A stretch of 64,000 nt of DNA from CAYZJV01 sp964473245 (lineage in GTDB: Bacteria; Spirochaetota; Spirochaetia; Sphaerochaetales; Sphaerochaetaceae): contig CAYYOL010000002.1 in the NCBI GenBank assembly GCA_964473245.1, forward strand, positions 49,026-113,025. Reading direction: 5' to 3'. Below are positions 18,013-27,104 of the stretch, piece after piece. The notes below the pieces were generated by a model, which was given only the letters and a program-made list of their open reading frames with translations, did no database searches and was not told where the DNA came from. The position numbers were made by a program, and so were the translations under genes. Position 1 is the first letter of the stretch. Each line of letters starts with the position of its first letter.

Positions 18013-19286
18013 CGTTGGTAAAGAAGACCTTTCTCGTATTCCTCTCTGTGTTTTTGATCCAGCTGACGGTGGTGGCTATCCTCGTTGGCTTTGGGTACAG
18101 ACAATCCGAAAATCAATGGCGTCGGGTTCGTGATACGCAAGCCTATGAGACGGCAAGAGAGCTTCTCGTGGGAAGTGAGGTCGGTGAGGCAGATCCCTAT
18201 ACAGGACCAATAGCGATCTACGATACGAACAGACAATTGGTGCAGTCCGGTCGGGGCATGGGTCTTCATGGAACCATGGGAAGATCCATGATGGCACAGA
18301 TGAAACCGGTTCATGCCGATGGAAGACTCGTTGGGTATTATGCGACTGGTGATGTCTCGTTCGGTGCCGATACTGCGAACAGGACCCTTATACACACTAT
18401 GATGATTGTCCTCGCCGGATCGCTGGTGATCTCGTTTTGCATAGCCTATGCAGCAGCATACTATTTCTCGAGAACGGTCTCGCGTCCTGCCGACCATGTG
18501 GCGGGTGCGCTTCAACGTATGCAGGAGGGAGATCTTTCGGAGGAGGTGAGACCGGAGGGGTCCGATGAATTGATCGAGATTGCGAACTCGGTCGAATCAC
18601 TGCGAAAGAACCTGCTCCACGAGCAGACGGTCAGGTCGCAATGGTCACAGGACATCGCACACGATCTTCGTACCCCTGTGGCATCGGTGAAAGCCCAACT
18701 TGAGGGTATGAGAGACGGTGTACTCAATTCCGATCCATCGCGATTCGAACGGACTCTTCGGGAATTAGCACGAATGGAGACGCTTATCCACGATCTGGAG
18801 CTCCTCATGAGGCTGGAGTCTCCAGAGACCAGAATCTCCTCAGATACATTCGATGCAGAGCGGTTTCTCAAGGAGTTGCATGAGCAGGTGGAGCCGATTC
18901 TGCGATCGAGAAGACAGACCTTGGAGACATCGAGCGAAGTTTTCCTCATTGAAGGTGACGAACAGCTTCTGTTTCGGGCTCTCTCGAATCTGTTACATAA
19001 TGCCATGCGTTACGGAGACGAGGGTACGCCGATACGCGTATCGGTTGAGAAATCTGATGGTTCTATGCGCATTTCAGTCCACAATCTGGGCCCTCCCATA
19101 TCATCCGAGGAGCTTCCCAGAATCACCGAACGGATGTATCGGGGTGAGTTTGCGCGGGCAACCGCAGGAAGCGGTCTGGGACTCACCATAGTCGAGAGGA
19201 TCGCCCGACTCCACGGCGGAACGCTTGGTATAACGAGCACCGAAGAGGCGGGCACGACACTGACCATACAATGGCCATACACGTGA
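18009..19286 (+). CDS. Sensor histidine kinase with Met-rich periplasmic domain
   Basis: Membrane kinase partner of the preceding regulator, 425 residues from the ATG at 18009 (ATGA overlap); a longer open frame upstream is rejected because the coupled ATG gives the clean signal-anchor. Layout: helix 1 (about 6-28), periplasmic sensor (29-133), helix 2 (about 134-158), HAMP linker, H-box with H218 (DIAHDLRTPV), N-box NLLHNAMRYG and G-box GSGLGLTIVERIARLHGG. The sensor contains five methionines within residues 84-98 plus a histidine, reminiscent of metal-sensing loops, though no metal gene is adjacent. Confidence 0.93.
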   Translation: MTLVKKTFLVFLSVFLIQLTVVAILVGFGYRQSENQWRRVRDTQAYETARELLVGSEVGEADPYTGPIAIYDTNRQLVQSGRGMGLHGTMGRSMMAQMKPVHADGRLVGYYATGDVSFGADTANRTLIHTMMIVLAGSLVISFCIAYAAAYYFSRTVSRPADHVAGALQRMQEGDLSEEVRPEGSDELIEIANSVESLRKNLLHEQTVRSQWSQDIAHDLRTPVASVKAQLEGMRDGVLNSDPSRFERTLRELARMETLIHDLELLMRLESPETRISSDTFDAERFLKELHEQVEPILRSRRQTLETSSEVFLIEGDEQLLFRALSNLLHNAMRYGDEGTPIRVSVEKSDGSMRISVHNLGPPISSEELPRITERMYRGEFARATAGSGLGLTIVERIARLHGGTLGITSTEEAGTTLTIQWPYT

Positions 19287-21353
19287 TTATCCATCAGCTA
19301 CTCTCAACAACCGCAACTCATTTCCCCCAGTGAGACAGAGCAGGTCGCCTTTTGACGAGCAACTGAGTTTCTTCGGGTTTTGTAAGTCGGTCTCCATGAC
19401 CTGCTGTGAGTAACTCGGTACTCCCATCTGGAAAGAGATGTGGGAGACCGTGAAATCGTCCTGTCCGTGCACTGCCCAGCCGTTCTGCTTGAGCGGATCG
19501 AGAACCAGTGCACGAGCCGTTCCTCGATAGCCCGACTGCTCCCCGATATTCATCCACTCCCTACCGGTTGATGGGGGCGCAAACAGATGTACTCCATCGC
19601 TCATGAGTCCGAGCAGCTTGCCGTCGGAAAAGTGGAGCGAGAAAGGGCCATCGACGCTTGGATCTTCATGTATGTAATGACCCATGCTTTCCATGGTGAC
19701 TAAAGATCCATCCAATTTCAGGTTCGGCTTGAACACGAATAAAGATCCCGACGCTTCACATGCCACAGCTACTCTACGAGCCTGAGTATCCAGTGTGATC
19801 GAGCTATGTTCGCTTAGATTGTGAAATTCAGGTGTGGCAAGGAGTGTGTAGTTGAATGAACCGACTCCAGTTTCGTCGTATGTTGCCTGGTAGAGTTTGC
19901 TGGACCCTTTCCTTCCGACATAGACCCTTTTGAGATCGGTATCGAGCATGGCCTTCGATGTTCCACTATCTCCCCACTTCCCTTCATCTGCAGCTCCCGT
20001 GATTTCGGTGATCAGTTCCAAGGACTTGGTCGAGGGTCTATACTTGTAGAATGCTAGAAATCCGAGATCTCTGTCTGTGGTGACCACGATATCGGTAAAG
20101 GGGTCCACCGCGATATCGGTGATACCCGATGTAGGGTAGGGACCGCCTCCCGAGGGAGCATTGGTAGAGGTATAACTCTGTTCGACTATGAGATTGTCCT
20201 TTGATACACTGCAGATCTGCAGACCTTGTGCACTCGCAATGAGGACATTCCCATCTCTGAGGAATGCGGTGTCTCTGATATCTTGTAACCAGTATGCTTG
20301 TTCGTTTATATCGGTATCGCCATTGGAGATTGCGTGAATCGTGACAGGGACTCCTTCCAAGGGTTCAACCGATGCCAGAAAAGGGTGGCTTTCAGATCCC
20401 ACGCTACCGAAAGCATCTGTTTGAGCGATTACATCGAGCTGATGATTTCCCGTGTATGTGGCGAATTCAACCGATTCTCCTTCACCAATACGCCGACCAT
20501 CGAGGTACCAGTCTATCGTGAGCGGTAACCCGCCTCCCCCTCCTGTATGGTTGAATGCCACTGAGATTGGAGTATTGGGAAGAATGCTCTCTCCAATCGA
20601 TTCAATGTCGCCTCGAACCGGTTCCACCACACGACTCGAGAGAGTGAGCCCGGTCGCTTCGGGGGTGACCTTGTCTATCATGATCTCGATATCCCGTTCG
20701 GCGATCATTCCGTCGAGAATCCGTATCGCTACTACACCACCACCGATATTGTGTGAGTTTGAATACAGGTTATACACCAACTCGTATGAACCGGTTGCCA
20801 GCTCGGTTTCGAAGGTCGCTGTCGCTGTACTCTTATCGATTTGTTTGTATTCGGATGGTATTGTCTGCTGCTCCTCTCCCTGAGGAGTGAGTTTGAGATC
20901 GAGGGAGATATCGGTAAATTCGTTGTCTCCCCAGGAAAAGTCGATCCGTACCGTTCCAGAACCCTCCAGGTCGTCGAGTAGCACCTGCACCTGATTGTCC
21001 TGTGTGGTGAGATGATGCGAGATACTCCCCTCGGCGAGCTTTGTCCCCTGCTGATTCAGTCCTTGCACCTGGATATTCCATGTTCCGATCACCAGGCCAC
21101 TGATCTCTACCTGCGTGCTACTCGTAGCGACACTGAATGTCTTTCCATTCGGGCCTTGTCCACTCACCGTGTAATCGGTGATTGCCAGTCCCTGTCCTCC
21201 TGGACTTACCGGATCCCGGGTCTGTGTCGATACAGGGGGGTCGGTCATGAAGCGAAGTTGCAGAGTGGACGTGCCAGACTGCTCTTCACATCCGATTGCT
21301 AGCAGAAGCGTAGCAAGTACCAGTAGTGCAATGATCCGTGTGTGTGTTTTCAT
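19287..21353 (-). CDS. Large surface or periplasmic lipoprotein with propeller-like C-terminal half
   Basis: 688 residues from ATG 21353, chosen because GGAGG precedes it and a signal peptide follows at once; lipobox LLLAIGC gives the lipidated C22. The N-terminal half is beta-rich with an Ig/PKD-like region around 260-335 (VAFNHTGGGGGLPLTIDWYLDGRRIGEG-like arrangement). The C-terminal half has repeated strands with SITLDTQARRVAVACEASGSLFVF-like units resembling a beta-propeller. Function unknown. Its stop codon directly abuts the kinase stop on the other strand. A promoter-like TTGAAG/TATATA pair lies upstream on the minus strand (about 21370-21400). Confidence 0.8.
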   Translation of the reverse strand: MKTHTRIIALLVLATLLLAIGCEEQSGTSTLQLRFMTDPPVSTQTRDPVSPGGQGLAITDYTVSGQGPNGKTFSVATSSTQVEISGLVIGTWNIQVQGLNQQGTKLAEGSISHHLTTQDNQVQVLLDDLEGSGTVRIDFSWGDNEFTDISLDLKLTPQGEEQQTIPSEYKQIDKSTATATFETELATGSYELVYNLYSNSHNIGGGVVAIRILDGMIAERDIEIMIDKVTPEATGLTLSSRVVEPVRGDIESIGESILPNTPISVAFNHTGGGGGLPLTIDWYLDGRRIGEGESVEFATYTGNHQLDVIAQTDAFGSVGSESHPFLASVEPLEGVPVTIHAISNGDTDINEQAYWLQDIRDTAFLRDGNVLIASAQGLQICSVSKDNLIVEQSYTSTNAPSGGGPYPTSGITDIAVDPFTDIVVTTDRDLGFLAFYKYRPSTKSLELITEITGAADEGKWGDSGTSKAMLDTDLKRVYVGRKGSSKLYQATYDETGVGSFNYTLLATPEFHNLSEHSSITLDTQARRVAVACEASGSLFVFKPNLKLDGSLVTMESMGHYIHEDPSVDGPFSLHFSDGKLLGLMSDGVHLFAPPSTGREWMNIGEQSGYRGTARALVLDPLKQNGWAVHGQDDFTVSHISFQMGVPSYSQQVMETDLQNPKKLSCSSKGDLLCLTGGNELRLLRVADG

Positions 21354-21415
21354 ATGAACCTCCACTGTATATACCCCGGGAACTCTGTATCTGCTTCAAC
21401 TCCGAGTTGGGTATC

Positions 21416-21450
21416 TTGCATGAAACGGGCAATGGTGGTATCACTCAGAT
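21416..21450 (+). promoter_or_regulatory. Promoter of the EIIA gene, predicted leaderless start
   Basis: TTGCAT (21416-21421), 17-base spacer, TATCAC (21439-21444), then six bases (tcagat) and ATG at 21451 with no Shine-Dalgarno sequence. Confidence 0.5.
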
Positions 21451-21897
21451 ATGAAGATCAAACGAATTCTGAGTCCTGAAGTAATCACCACTTCGCTTAA
21501 AAGCACCACGAAAGAGGGTGTGATTGGCGAACTGCTCGATATATTGGTGGAGAAGAAAAAAATCTCCGATCGCGAGGAAGTGTTCTCCGCCCTCATGGAG
21601 CGTGAACGGAAAATGTCCACCGGCATACAGCACGGCGTTGCGATACCTCACGCCAAGACAAAGGCTGTCAAGGAGCTGGTCGCTGCAGTCGGTCTGAAAC
21701 CTGAAGGTATCGATTTCGCTTCGCTCGATGGGGAGCCGAGTCGGATCTTCATCATGACCCTGAGTCCAGTCGATAGAGTGGGGCCGCATGTACAGTTTCT
21801 TGCCGAGGTGAGTATGGTCATCCAGACAGAAGAGGCTCGTGAGCGCCTTCTCAGTGCAAAGAGCGCAGAAGACGTACTTGCAGTGTTCGGACTCTGA
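21451..21897 (+). CDS. PTS EIIA domain protein (fructose/nitrogen type)
   Basis: Single-domain phosphotransferase EIIA of 148 residues, similar to PtsN and fructose EIIA. The phospho-acceptor is H67 in GVAIPHAKT. No EIIB, EIIC, EI or HPr gene is adjacent, so a regulatory role is likely rather than sugar transport. The antiporter gene begins nine bases downstream, suggesting that phosphorylation state may govern ion transport, as known for PtsN with potassium systems. ATG at 21451 is preceded by a promoter rather than a ribosome site. Confidence 0.9.
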   Translation: MKIKRILSPEVITTSLKSTTKEGVIGELLDILVEKKKISDREEVFSALMERERKMSTGIQHGVAIPHAKTKAVKELVAAVGLKPEGIDFASLDGEPSRIFIMTLSPVDRVGPHVQFLAEVSMVIQTEEARERLLSAKSAEDVLAVFGL

Positions 21898-21906
21898 GGT
21901 ACACAT

Positions 21907-23529
21907 ATGGCACATGAAATGATGGTTCTTGCTCTCCAACTGGGAGTCATTCTGGTTATGGCCAAGATAAGTGGCTGGTTCTTCTCGACGAAACTTCACC
22001 AACCGAAAGTGCTTGGAGAGCTGGTGGCCGGTATGATAATCGGCCCCTATGTACTGGGAGCGATTCCGCTTGGTTCGTTCGGGCCCCTCTTTCCTCCTGT
22101 CGCCGGCACCATCCCCGTGAGTCCAGAATTGTATGGTATTGCCACCATAGGATCTATTCTCCTATTGTTCTCAAGTGGTCTTGAGACCGATCTTCCGACA
22201 TTTCTCAGATTCAGCGGGAAGGCTTCGGTGGTCGGGCTCGGTGGGGTGATCATCTCGTTCTTCCTAGGATCGACAGTCACGGTGTTGCTCCACCCGAGTG
22301 TCCACTCGATCATGGATCCAGAGGCCCTGTTTCTCGGAACCATCTGCACAGCCACATCAATCGGCATAACCGCAAGAATCTTGGGCGAGACAAAGAAGAT
22401 CTCATCGCCTGAGGGTGTCACAATCCTCGCTGCCGCAGTGCTGGACGATGTAATCAGCATTGTTCTGCTCTCTGTGGTTGTGGGTATCTCTTCTGTAGAG
22501 ATGAGCGGTGGTTCTGTCGCATGGTCCGGGATCGGTTCGGTCGCACTGAAAGCAGTCGGTTTCTGGGCTATCTGCATGGTAGTCGGGATTATGGTTGCTC
22601 CACATTTGACAAAGTGGATGAAGCAGCTCGAATCATTGAGTGTGATCGCCGAGATATCATTTGGCATCGCGCTCCTGCTTGCAGGACTGAGCGAGATGGC
22701 AGGGCTTGCCATGATCATTGGAGCCTATATCACAGGACTCTCGTTCAGCCAGACCGATGTTTCGGCAGAGATCACAGAGCGGATCAAGGGTGTAGGCGAC
22801 TATTTCATCCCAGTCTTTTTTGCTGTCATGGGGATGATGGTCGACTTCTCGGCGATCAGCTCCGTACTCGGGTTCGGGCTATTGTTCAGCCTGATCGCAT
22901 TTGTTGGAAAACTCGCCGGGTGCGGCCTCCCCTCACTCTTTGTGGGTTTCAACTGGCGAGGGGCATTGCGAATAGGAGCCGGCATGCTTCCCCGTGGTGA
23001 GGTGACGCTCATCGTCGCTGGGATCGGACTGGCAAGCGGTGCCATTGGACCGGATATGTTCGGTGTTGCGGTCATGACAATGTTGCTGGCATCTGTTGCA
23101 GCTCCTCCATTGCTGGTAAAGAGCTTCTCTGGGGGCTCCGGGTACCGAAAGAAGATATCAGAGCCGGCAACAGCCGATATGGTGACACTCGAACTCGAGT
23201 TTCCTTCGGAACGAGCTGCCGAATTCCTGCGCAAATCGTTTTCCGATGCCTTCCGCTCAGAGGGGTTCTTCGTGAGGACCATTGAGGGGTCGGTTCGTTC
23301 ATGGCAGATTCGGAAGGAGGAGATGGTGTTCATTCTCCGGCGCAAGGGGTCGCTGATCGAGGTGAGTGGCAAACAGGAGTATGAGGCGTTTGTACGACTT
23401 CTACTTCTCGAAACGCTTGTCGACTTTCAGGAGTTCGTCGATAGTCTCAAGAGCATGGAACAGCCCGATATGATGGGTGCTGGACTGCTCATGAATATGT
23501 TCGCTCGAAATCAGCAGTCAGACTCCTAG
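21907..23529 (+). CDS. CPA2-family cation/proton antiporter
   Basis: Inner-membrane monovalent cation/H+ exchanger, 540 residues. About 12-13 helices fill residues 1-405, including ALFLGTICTATSIGITARIL and the ion-binding Asp pair D180/D181 (AAAVLDDVISIV), which in this superfamily usually marks electrogenic Na+/H+ exchange. A soluble C-terminal part (about 415-540) has no clear Rossmann (TrkA-N) signature. Nine bases after the EIIA gene, in one operon. The stop TAG overlaps the stop of the opposing gene (shared CTAG at 23526-23529). Confidence 0.9.
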   Translation: MAHEMMVLALQLGVILVMAKISGWFFSTKLHQPKVLGELVAGMIIGPYVLGAIPLGSFGPLFPPVAGTIPVSPELYGIATIGSILLLFSSGLETDLPTFLRFSGKASVVGLGGVIISFFLGSTVTVLLHPSVHSIMDPEALFLGTICTATSIGITARILGETKKISSPEGVTILAAAVLDDVISIVLLSVVVGISSVEMSGGSVAWSGIGSVALKAVGFWAICMVVGIMVAPHLTKWMKQLESLSVIAEISFGIALLLAGLSEMAGLAMIIGAYITGLSFSQTDVSAEITERIKGVGDYFIPVFFAVMGMMVDFSAISSVLGFGLLFSLIAFVGKLAGCGLPSLFVGFNWRGALRIGAGMLPRGEVTLIVAGIGLASGAIGPDMFGVAVMTMLLASVAAPPLLVKSFSGGSGYRKKISEPATADMVTLELEFPSERAAEFLRKSFSDAFRSEGFFVRTIEGSVRSWQIRKEEMVFILRRKGSLIEVSGKQEYEAFVRLLLLETLVDFQEFVDSLKSMEQPDMMGAGLLMNMFARNQQSDS

Positions 23530-24431
23530 TTGAACCGTATTCGGTATTTCATGAGCATACGATTCGGTTTGTACGTCTTCTTTGCCTGACGAAGACCTGG
23601 AATGCCCAGATCCTGTTCTCTGTTGATTTCAATTATGCGGTCGGGTAACTCAGATGCGAATGCACGATTGATGTACTGATACACGCCACGATAGCCGGTT
23701 ACAGCCTTCTCCACATGGATGATGAACCTACTCATGGTATCCTCTTCTCCCAGGGTGAACGCTACTGGAGTATCGTCTGTATACAGTACGACACCACGAA
23801 GGCCAAGCTCCGTTTTCGACTCTATCGCAAGCAGGGTAGCTCGATAGTCTTCAATGACATCTTTCCCCTCAGCCCACTGGTCGAGCACGGCGATCATGTC
23901 CGAGCTCTTGGCTAGGTGAGCGGGAACAAGCACACGGTTCGGGTTCTCTTCCGAGAAACGGTGTGCATGTACCAGTTTCTTGTGCAAACTGGGGCCACTG
24001 AGATCTATGAGGTCTTTTCGAAGATAGATATAGTCGGCATTGTCACGATCTTCAACTAGGGAAAGGTTCCCATGGTTGGAGGTAAGAGCTTCGTCCCATG
24101 CTGGGGCGAGATCTTCAGCTATGGTATTGATCTCTTGTACCCGAGTCGCTAGATCGTCAATCAACTCCTTTCCCGGATACCCTTTCGGGAGCATGGCGAA
24201 GATCTCCTCTCGTCCCTCATTCCACTGGATGCCGCGAATGAGAAAGGCCTCTTCACCCTGAGCATCCCGAAAGGCGCTCACTGTATAGTGTCGCTTCCGA
24301 GTGAATGGGTAGAGCGATGCCATGGAGTATTCACTGACCCCATGGCGGTGTTTGAGGAGGAATGGCTGGAGCGACGCAAAATGACCAAGCTCCAGAGGAG
24401 TTTTGTCAGGATAATTGGGAATGGAATGCAT
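23526..24431 (-). CDS. DUF2156 / LPG-synthase C-terminal-like protein
   Basis: 301 residues from ATG 24431. The family is the GNAT-like C-terminal catalytic region of lysylphosphatidylglycerol synthases, here as a free-standing cytoplasmic protein. Supporting stretches: LELGHFASLQPFL at the start, GVVLYTDDTPVAFTLGE and the closing INREQDLGIPGLRQAKKTYK. The stand-alone family may acylate lipids or small molecules using charged tRNA or CoA; no substrate is shown here. I chose this start over a longer frame because a promoter sits six bases ahead and the longer version adds an unconvincing hydrophobic extension. Confidence 0.75.
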   Translation of the reverse strand: MHSIPNYPDKTPLELGHFASLQPFLLKHRHGVSEYSMASLYPFTRKRHYTVSAFRDAQGEEAFLIRGIQWNEGREEIFAMLPKGYPGKELIDDLATRVQEINTIAEDLAPAWDEALTSNHGNLSLVEDRDNADYIYLRKDLIDLSGPSLHKKLVHAHRFSEENPNRVLVPAHLAKSSDMIAVLDQWAEGKDVIEDYRATLLAIESKTELGLRGVVLYTDDTPVAFTLGEEDTMSRFIIHVEKAVTGYRGVYQYINRAFASELPDRIIEINREQDLGIPGLRQAKKTYKPNRMLMKYRIRFN

Positions 24432-24437
24432 GCTGTA

Positions 24438-24466
24438 AACATACAGCGAAAGAGGGGTATAGGCAA
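24438..24466 (-). promoter_or_regulatory. Promoter of the DUF2156 gene, predicted leaderless start
   Basis: Minus strand: TTGCCT (24461-24466), 17-base spacer, TATGTT (24438-24443), then six bases (tacagc) to the ATG at 24431. No ribosome site is present. Confidence 0.5.
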
Positions 24467-24526
24467 GTGGATGCAAGAATGAAAGGAGTGCAAGATAAGC
24501 TTTCGTTGCCAGCACTCGATCGGCAA

Positions 24527-26356
24527 CTATTCAACAGTGACCGATTTTGCAAGATTTCTCGGTTTATCCACATCGCAACCCCTTTCCAGTGCGCAATAAT
24601 AGGCAAAGAGCTGCAGTGGAACAACTGCCAGTATGGGGACGAGCGCATCGGGAGTGTCGGGAAGCAGCAGGGTCATGTCTGCAACCCTGCTCAAGCTGGT
24701 GGTCCGTTCGCAAGCGATGGCTAAGACTCGGGCTCCTCGAGCTTTCACCTCCTTGATGTTCGAGATCATCTTGTCGATCATGGTCGATTGCGTACAGAGC
24801 GCGGCGACAAAGGTTCCCTCCTCGATCAATGCGATAGTACCATGCTTCAGCTCTCCAGCCGCATATGCCTCTGAGTGGATGTAGGAGATCTCCTTCAATT
24901 TGAGCGACCCCTCAAGGGCTATCGTATAGTCGAACCCACGGCCTATGAAGAAAATATCTCCTGCATGGGCGAACTCCTTCGCAAGTCTTTGCACCACATG
25001 TCTCTGTTCGAGGATAGTTTCGATTTTTCCCGGAATCGCCTCAAGTTCGCCTAGGTAGGTCTCCACTGCATCACTGGTCATGGTTCCCCGTATCGATGCA
25101 AGAAATATGGTGAGCAGATGGATGACCGAGAGTTGTGCAATGTAGGCTTTGGTCGATGCTACGGCAATCTCTGGCCCTGCCCAGGTGTAGATCGTTTCAT
25201 CCGATTCTCGGGCGATCGAACTGCCGACGGTGTTCACGATGGCAAGCACCTTGGCTCCGAGCCGCTTTGCTTCTCGCAGTGCAGCGAGTGTATCCGCGGT
25301 CTCCCCCGACTGGCTGATTACTACTACGAGTGTATTGCTGTCCACTAAGGGATTTCTGTAGCGAAATTCACTGGCAAATTCGACTTCTACCGGAATCTTA
25401 GCCATATGTTCGAACAGGTACTTGGCGATCATGCCTGCATGGTAGGCCGTCCCGCAGGCAGTGATGCAAATGCGTTGTATATTCTGTAGATAGTTTCTAT
25501 CGAACCCAAGTTTGTCGAATACCACCGCCCGTTTATCGGATCTGATCCGTGCCCTGATCGTATCCGAGACGACCTTCGGCTGCTCCATCATCTCTTTGAG
25601 CATGAAATGATCGTATCCATCCTTCTCTGCAGCGAGAACATCCCAAGTGCTCTTCACGAAGGTGGGAACCACACCGTTCAGCTGTTCATCGTAGAGCAGG
25701 AGCTCGTTCTGTGAGATCGATGCTATCTGGTTGTCCTTGAGGAAACAGAAGTCTCTCGTATAGGAGAGTAGTGCGGTAAGGTCGCTTGCGAGAAACATCT
25801 CGTCGATACCCTGTCCTACGACCAGCGGGCTGTCTCGTCTTGCTATGAACAGACGATTCTGCTGCTCACGATGAGCTACGGCCAATGCGAATGATCCGCG
25901 GAGCATCTTCATCACCTTGCCGAGGGTCGATACCCCATCTCCATCCCAAAACAGTGCAATCAAGTGGGCGATGACTTCGGTGTCGGTCTCGGTGACACAG
26001 AGAATACCCTTCTCTTCGAGAAAGGTCTGTAGCTCAAGGTAGTTCTCTATGATACCGTTGTGAACCACTGCTACAGAGCCATCGTATGCTGTGTGCGGGT
26101 GTGCATTCACGGTTGTGGGAGCTCCATGGGTGGCCCATCGAGTGTGTGCGATTCCGGCCATGCCGTTGCGGTGGGTCTCTTCGATCAGCGTTTTCAGAGC
26201 GGTGATGCGTCCTGATCGCTTTACGACTTCCACGTCCTGCCCATTCAAGAGTGCGAGTCCTGCCGAGTCGTATCCTCGGTATTCCAGTCGTTCCAGGCTC
26301 TCGAGAAGAATGCCTGCCGCTTCCTTGTGACCGATGTAACCTACTATTCCACACAT
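24527..26356 (-). CDS. glmS: Glutamine--fructose-6-phosphate aminotransferase
   Basis: First committed enzyme of amino-sugar synthesis, making glucosamine-6-phosphate from fructose-6-phosphate and glutamine. 609 residues, full family length. The N-terminal class II amidotransferase starts MCGIVGYIG with the catalytic cysteine at position 2. Two SIS domains follow (TACGTAYHAG, VISQSGETADTLAAL, GRGFDYTIALEGSLKLKE) and the chain ends DKPRNLAKSVTVE as in all GlmS. Start at 26356 must be correct because the cysteine has to follow the initiator Met. There is no glmS ribozyme ahead of it: the promoter lies directly upstream. Confidence 0.97.
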   Translation of the reverse strand: MCGIVGYIGHKEAAGILLESLERLEYRGYDSAGLALLNGQDVEVVKRSGRITALKTLIEETHRNGMAGIAHTRWATHGAPTTVNAHPHTAYDGSVAVVHNGIIENYLELQTFLEEKGILCVTETDTEVIAHLIALFWDGDGVSTLGKVMKMLRGSFALAVAHREQQNRLFIARRDSPLVVGQGIDEMFLASDLTALLSYTRDFCFLKDNQIASISQNELLLYDEQLNGVVPTFVKSTWDVLAAEKDGYDHFMLKEMMEQPKVVSDTIRARIRSDKRAVVFDKLGFDRNYLQNIQRICITACGTAYHAGMIAKYLFEHMAKIPVEVEFASEFRYRNPLVDSNTLVVVISQSGETADTLAALREAKRLGAKVLAIVNTVGSSIARESDETIYTWAGPEIAVASTKAYIAQLSVIHLLTIFLASIRGTMTSDAVETYLGELEAIPGKIETILEQRHVVQRLAKEFAHAGDIFFIGRGFDYTIALEGSLKLKEISYIHSEAYAAGELKHGTIALIEEGTFVAALCTQSTMIDKMISNIKEVKARGARVLAIACERTTSLSRVADMTLLLPDTPDALVPILAVVPLQLFAYYCALERGCDVDKPRNLAKSVTVE

Positions 26357-26362
26357 GCATGC

Positions 26363-26392
26363 ATACTATTTTCTTGTAAAAGCATATGTCAA
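26363..26392 (-). promoter_or_regulatory. Promoter of glmS, predicted leaderless mRNA
   Basis: Minus strand: perfect TTGACA (26387-26392), 18-base spacer, TAGTAT (26363-26368), then gcatgc and the ATG at 26356. No room for a ribosome site or a glmS riboswitch. Confidence 0.75.
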
Positions 26393-26488
26393 GTATTGAT
26401 CGGTACAAGAGAGAATTTTTTTGGCCTGGAAGGAGTATCCAAGATGGGATATGACAAATACTCTGCTGTTTCTTTGATGTAGGTGATG

Positions 26489-26497
26489 TGGTATCAT
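26489..26497 (+). promoter_or_regulatory. Extended -10 promoter for the 26533 gene
   Basis: TGGTATCAT at 26489-26497 combines an extended TGn element with a 5/6 match to TATAAT. The -35 region is poor, as is common with extended -10 promoters. AAAGGAG follows at 26514-26520. Confidence 0.5.
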
Positions 26498-26532
26498 GCG
26501 AATTGACTATCTGAAAGGAGTGCTCGCCCCCT

Positions 26533-27033
26533 ATGAAAACGTTGTTGAAAATCCTTCTTCTCGTATTGTTCGCTGTGGTGATCTTCATGCCGTCGAATCA
26601 GATTGCCCTTTGGGCCTACTGGTCTCTATTTCTGTTCATGTTCGTGGTTCTGTATCTCTACTATCGATCCTCCTACTGGGTGAGCGATTCAGATGTCTCA
26701 ACGGTATATGACGGGCCAATCAAGTTTTCGGTTTTCGCTGGAAAGGTGCCACCTATGTCAAGCGAGGACCTGGTCCGTGGAAGACTTGTGGTCACTGAGC
26801 GGTCAGTCGATCTCTACCAGCGGTATCGGAATAGGAACAATGGACAACGAGCACGACTTGTATGGTCTGTTGACATCGAGTCGATCGAGGGTTTTACCAT
26901 TGGTCGAGTTGTGGGCTTCAGAGGTGGAGTGACCTTCTCAATTGCCGACAAGGACGATGCAAGGTTCACAATCTTCTTCATGAAAAGCAAGAAAGAGGCT
27001 CTCACAAAGGCTCTCGGATGGGATGAAGACTAG
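26533..27033 (+). CDS. Hypothetical membrane protein, two helices plus cytoplasmic domain
   Basis: 166 residues. Two hydrophobic helices (about 4-20 and 26-44) are followed by a soluble domain of about 120 residues with alternating strands (RGRLVVTERSVDLYQRY, ARLVWSVDIESIEGFTIG, GGVTFSIADKDDARFTIFF) ending in a helix. That pattern resembles a PH/GRAM-like membrane-associated fold, which is an inference from strand spacing only. AAAGGAG lies 12 bases before the ATG, a rather long spacing. First of a run of envelope genes. Confidence 0.65.
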   Translation: MKTLLKILLLVLFAVVIFMPSNQIALWAYWSLFLFMFVVLYLYYRSSYWVSDSDVSTVYDGPIKFSVFAGKVPPMSSEDLVRGRLVVTERSVDLYQRYRNRNNGQRARLVWSVDIESIEGFTIGRVVGFRGGVTFSIADKDDARFTIFFMKSKKEALTKALGWDED

Positions 27034-27046
27034 TCTGAACTGACGA

Positions 27047-27075
27047 TTGCGGCTCCATCTTCGCGATGATAGGGT
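27047..27075 (+). promoter_or_regulatory. Possible promoter for the 27105 gene
   Basis: TTGCGG (27047-27052), 17-base spacer, TAGGGT (27070-27075). Weak consensus, but the -10 resembles the TAGGCT of the his promoter and lies about 30 bases before the ATG, with GAGGAG between. Confidence 0.35.
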
Positions 27076-27104
27076 GCACCTGACCTATTGGAAGAGGAGC
27101 TGAC

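Noticed and set aside
20452..20883. 143-codon frame opposite the large lipoprotein
   Set aside because: Serine/arginine-rich shadow translation with no start signal; the lipoprotein has a signal peptide and lipobox.
26411..26420. T run between glmS and the 26533 gene
   Set aside because: No stem-loop precedes it on either strand; it lies in a divergent promoter region.
26357..26532. Possible glmS ribozyme or riboswitch ahead of glmS
   Set aside because: A promoter -10 box sits six bases from the ATG, leaving no transcribed leader to hold an RNA element.
26496..26711. 71-codon plus-strand frame starting in the 26533 leader
   Set aside because: Out of frame with the signal-anchor gene and translates to an unstructured sequence; the ATG overlaps the -10 box.
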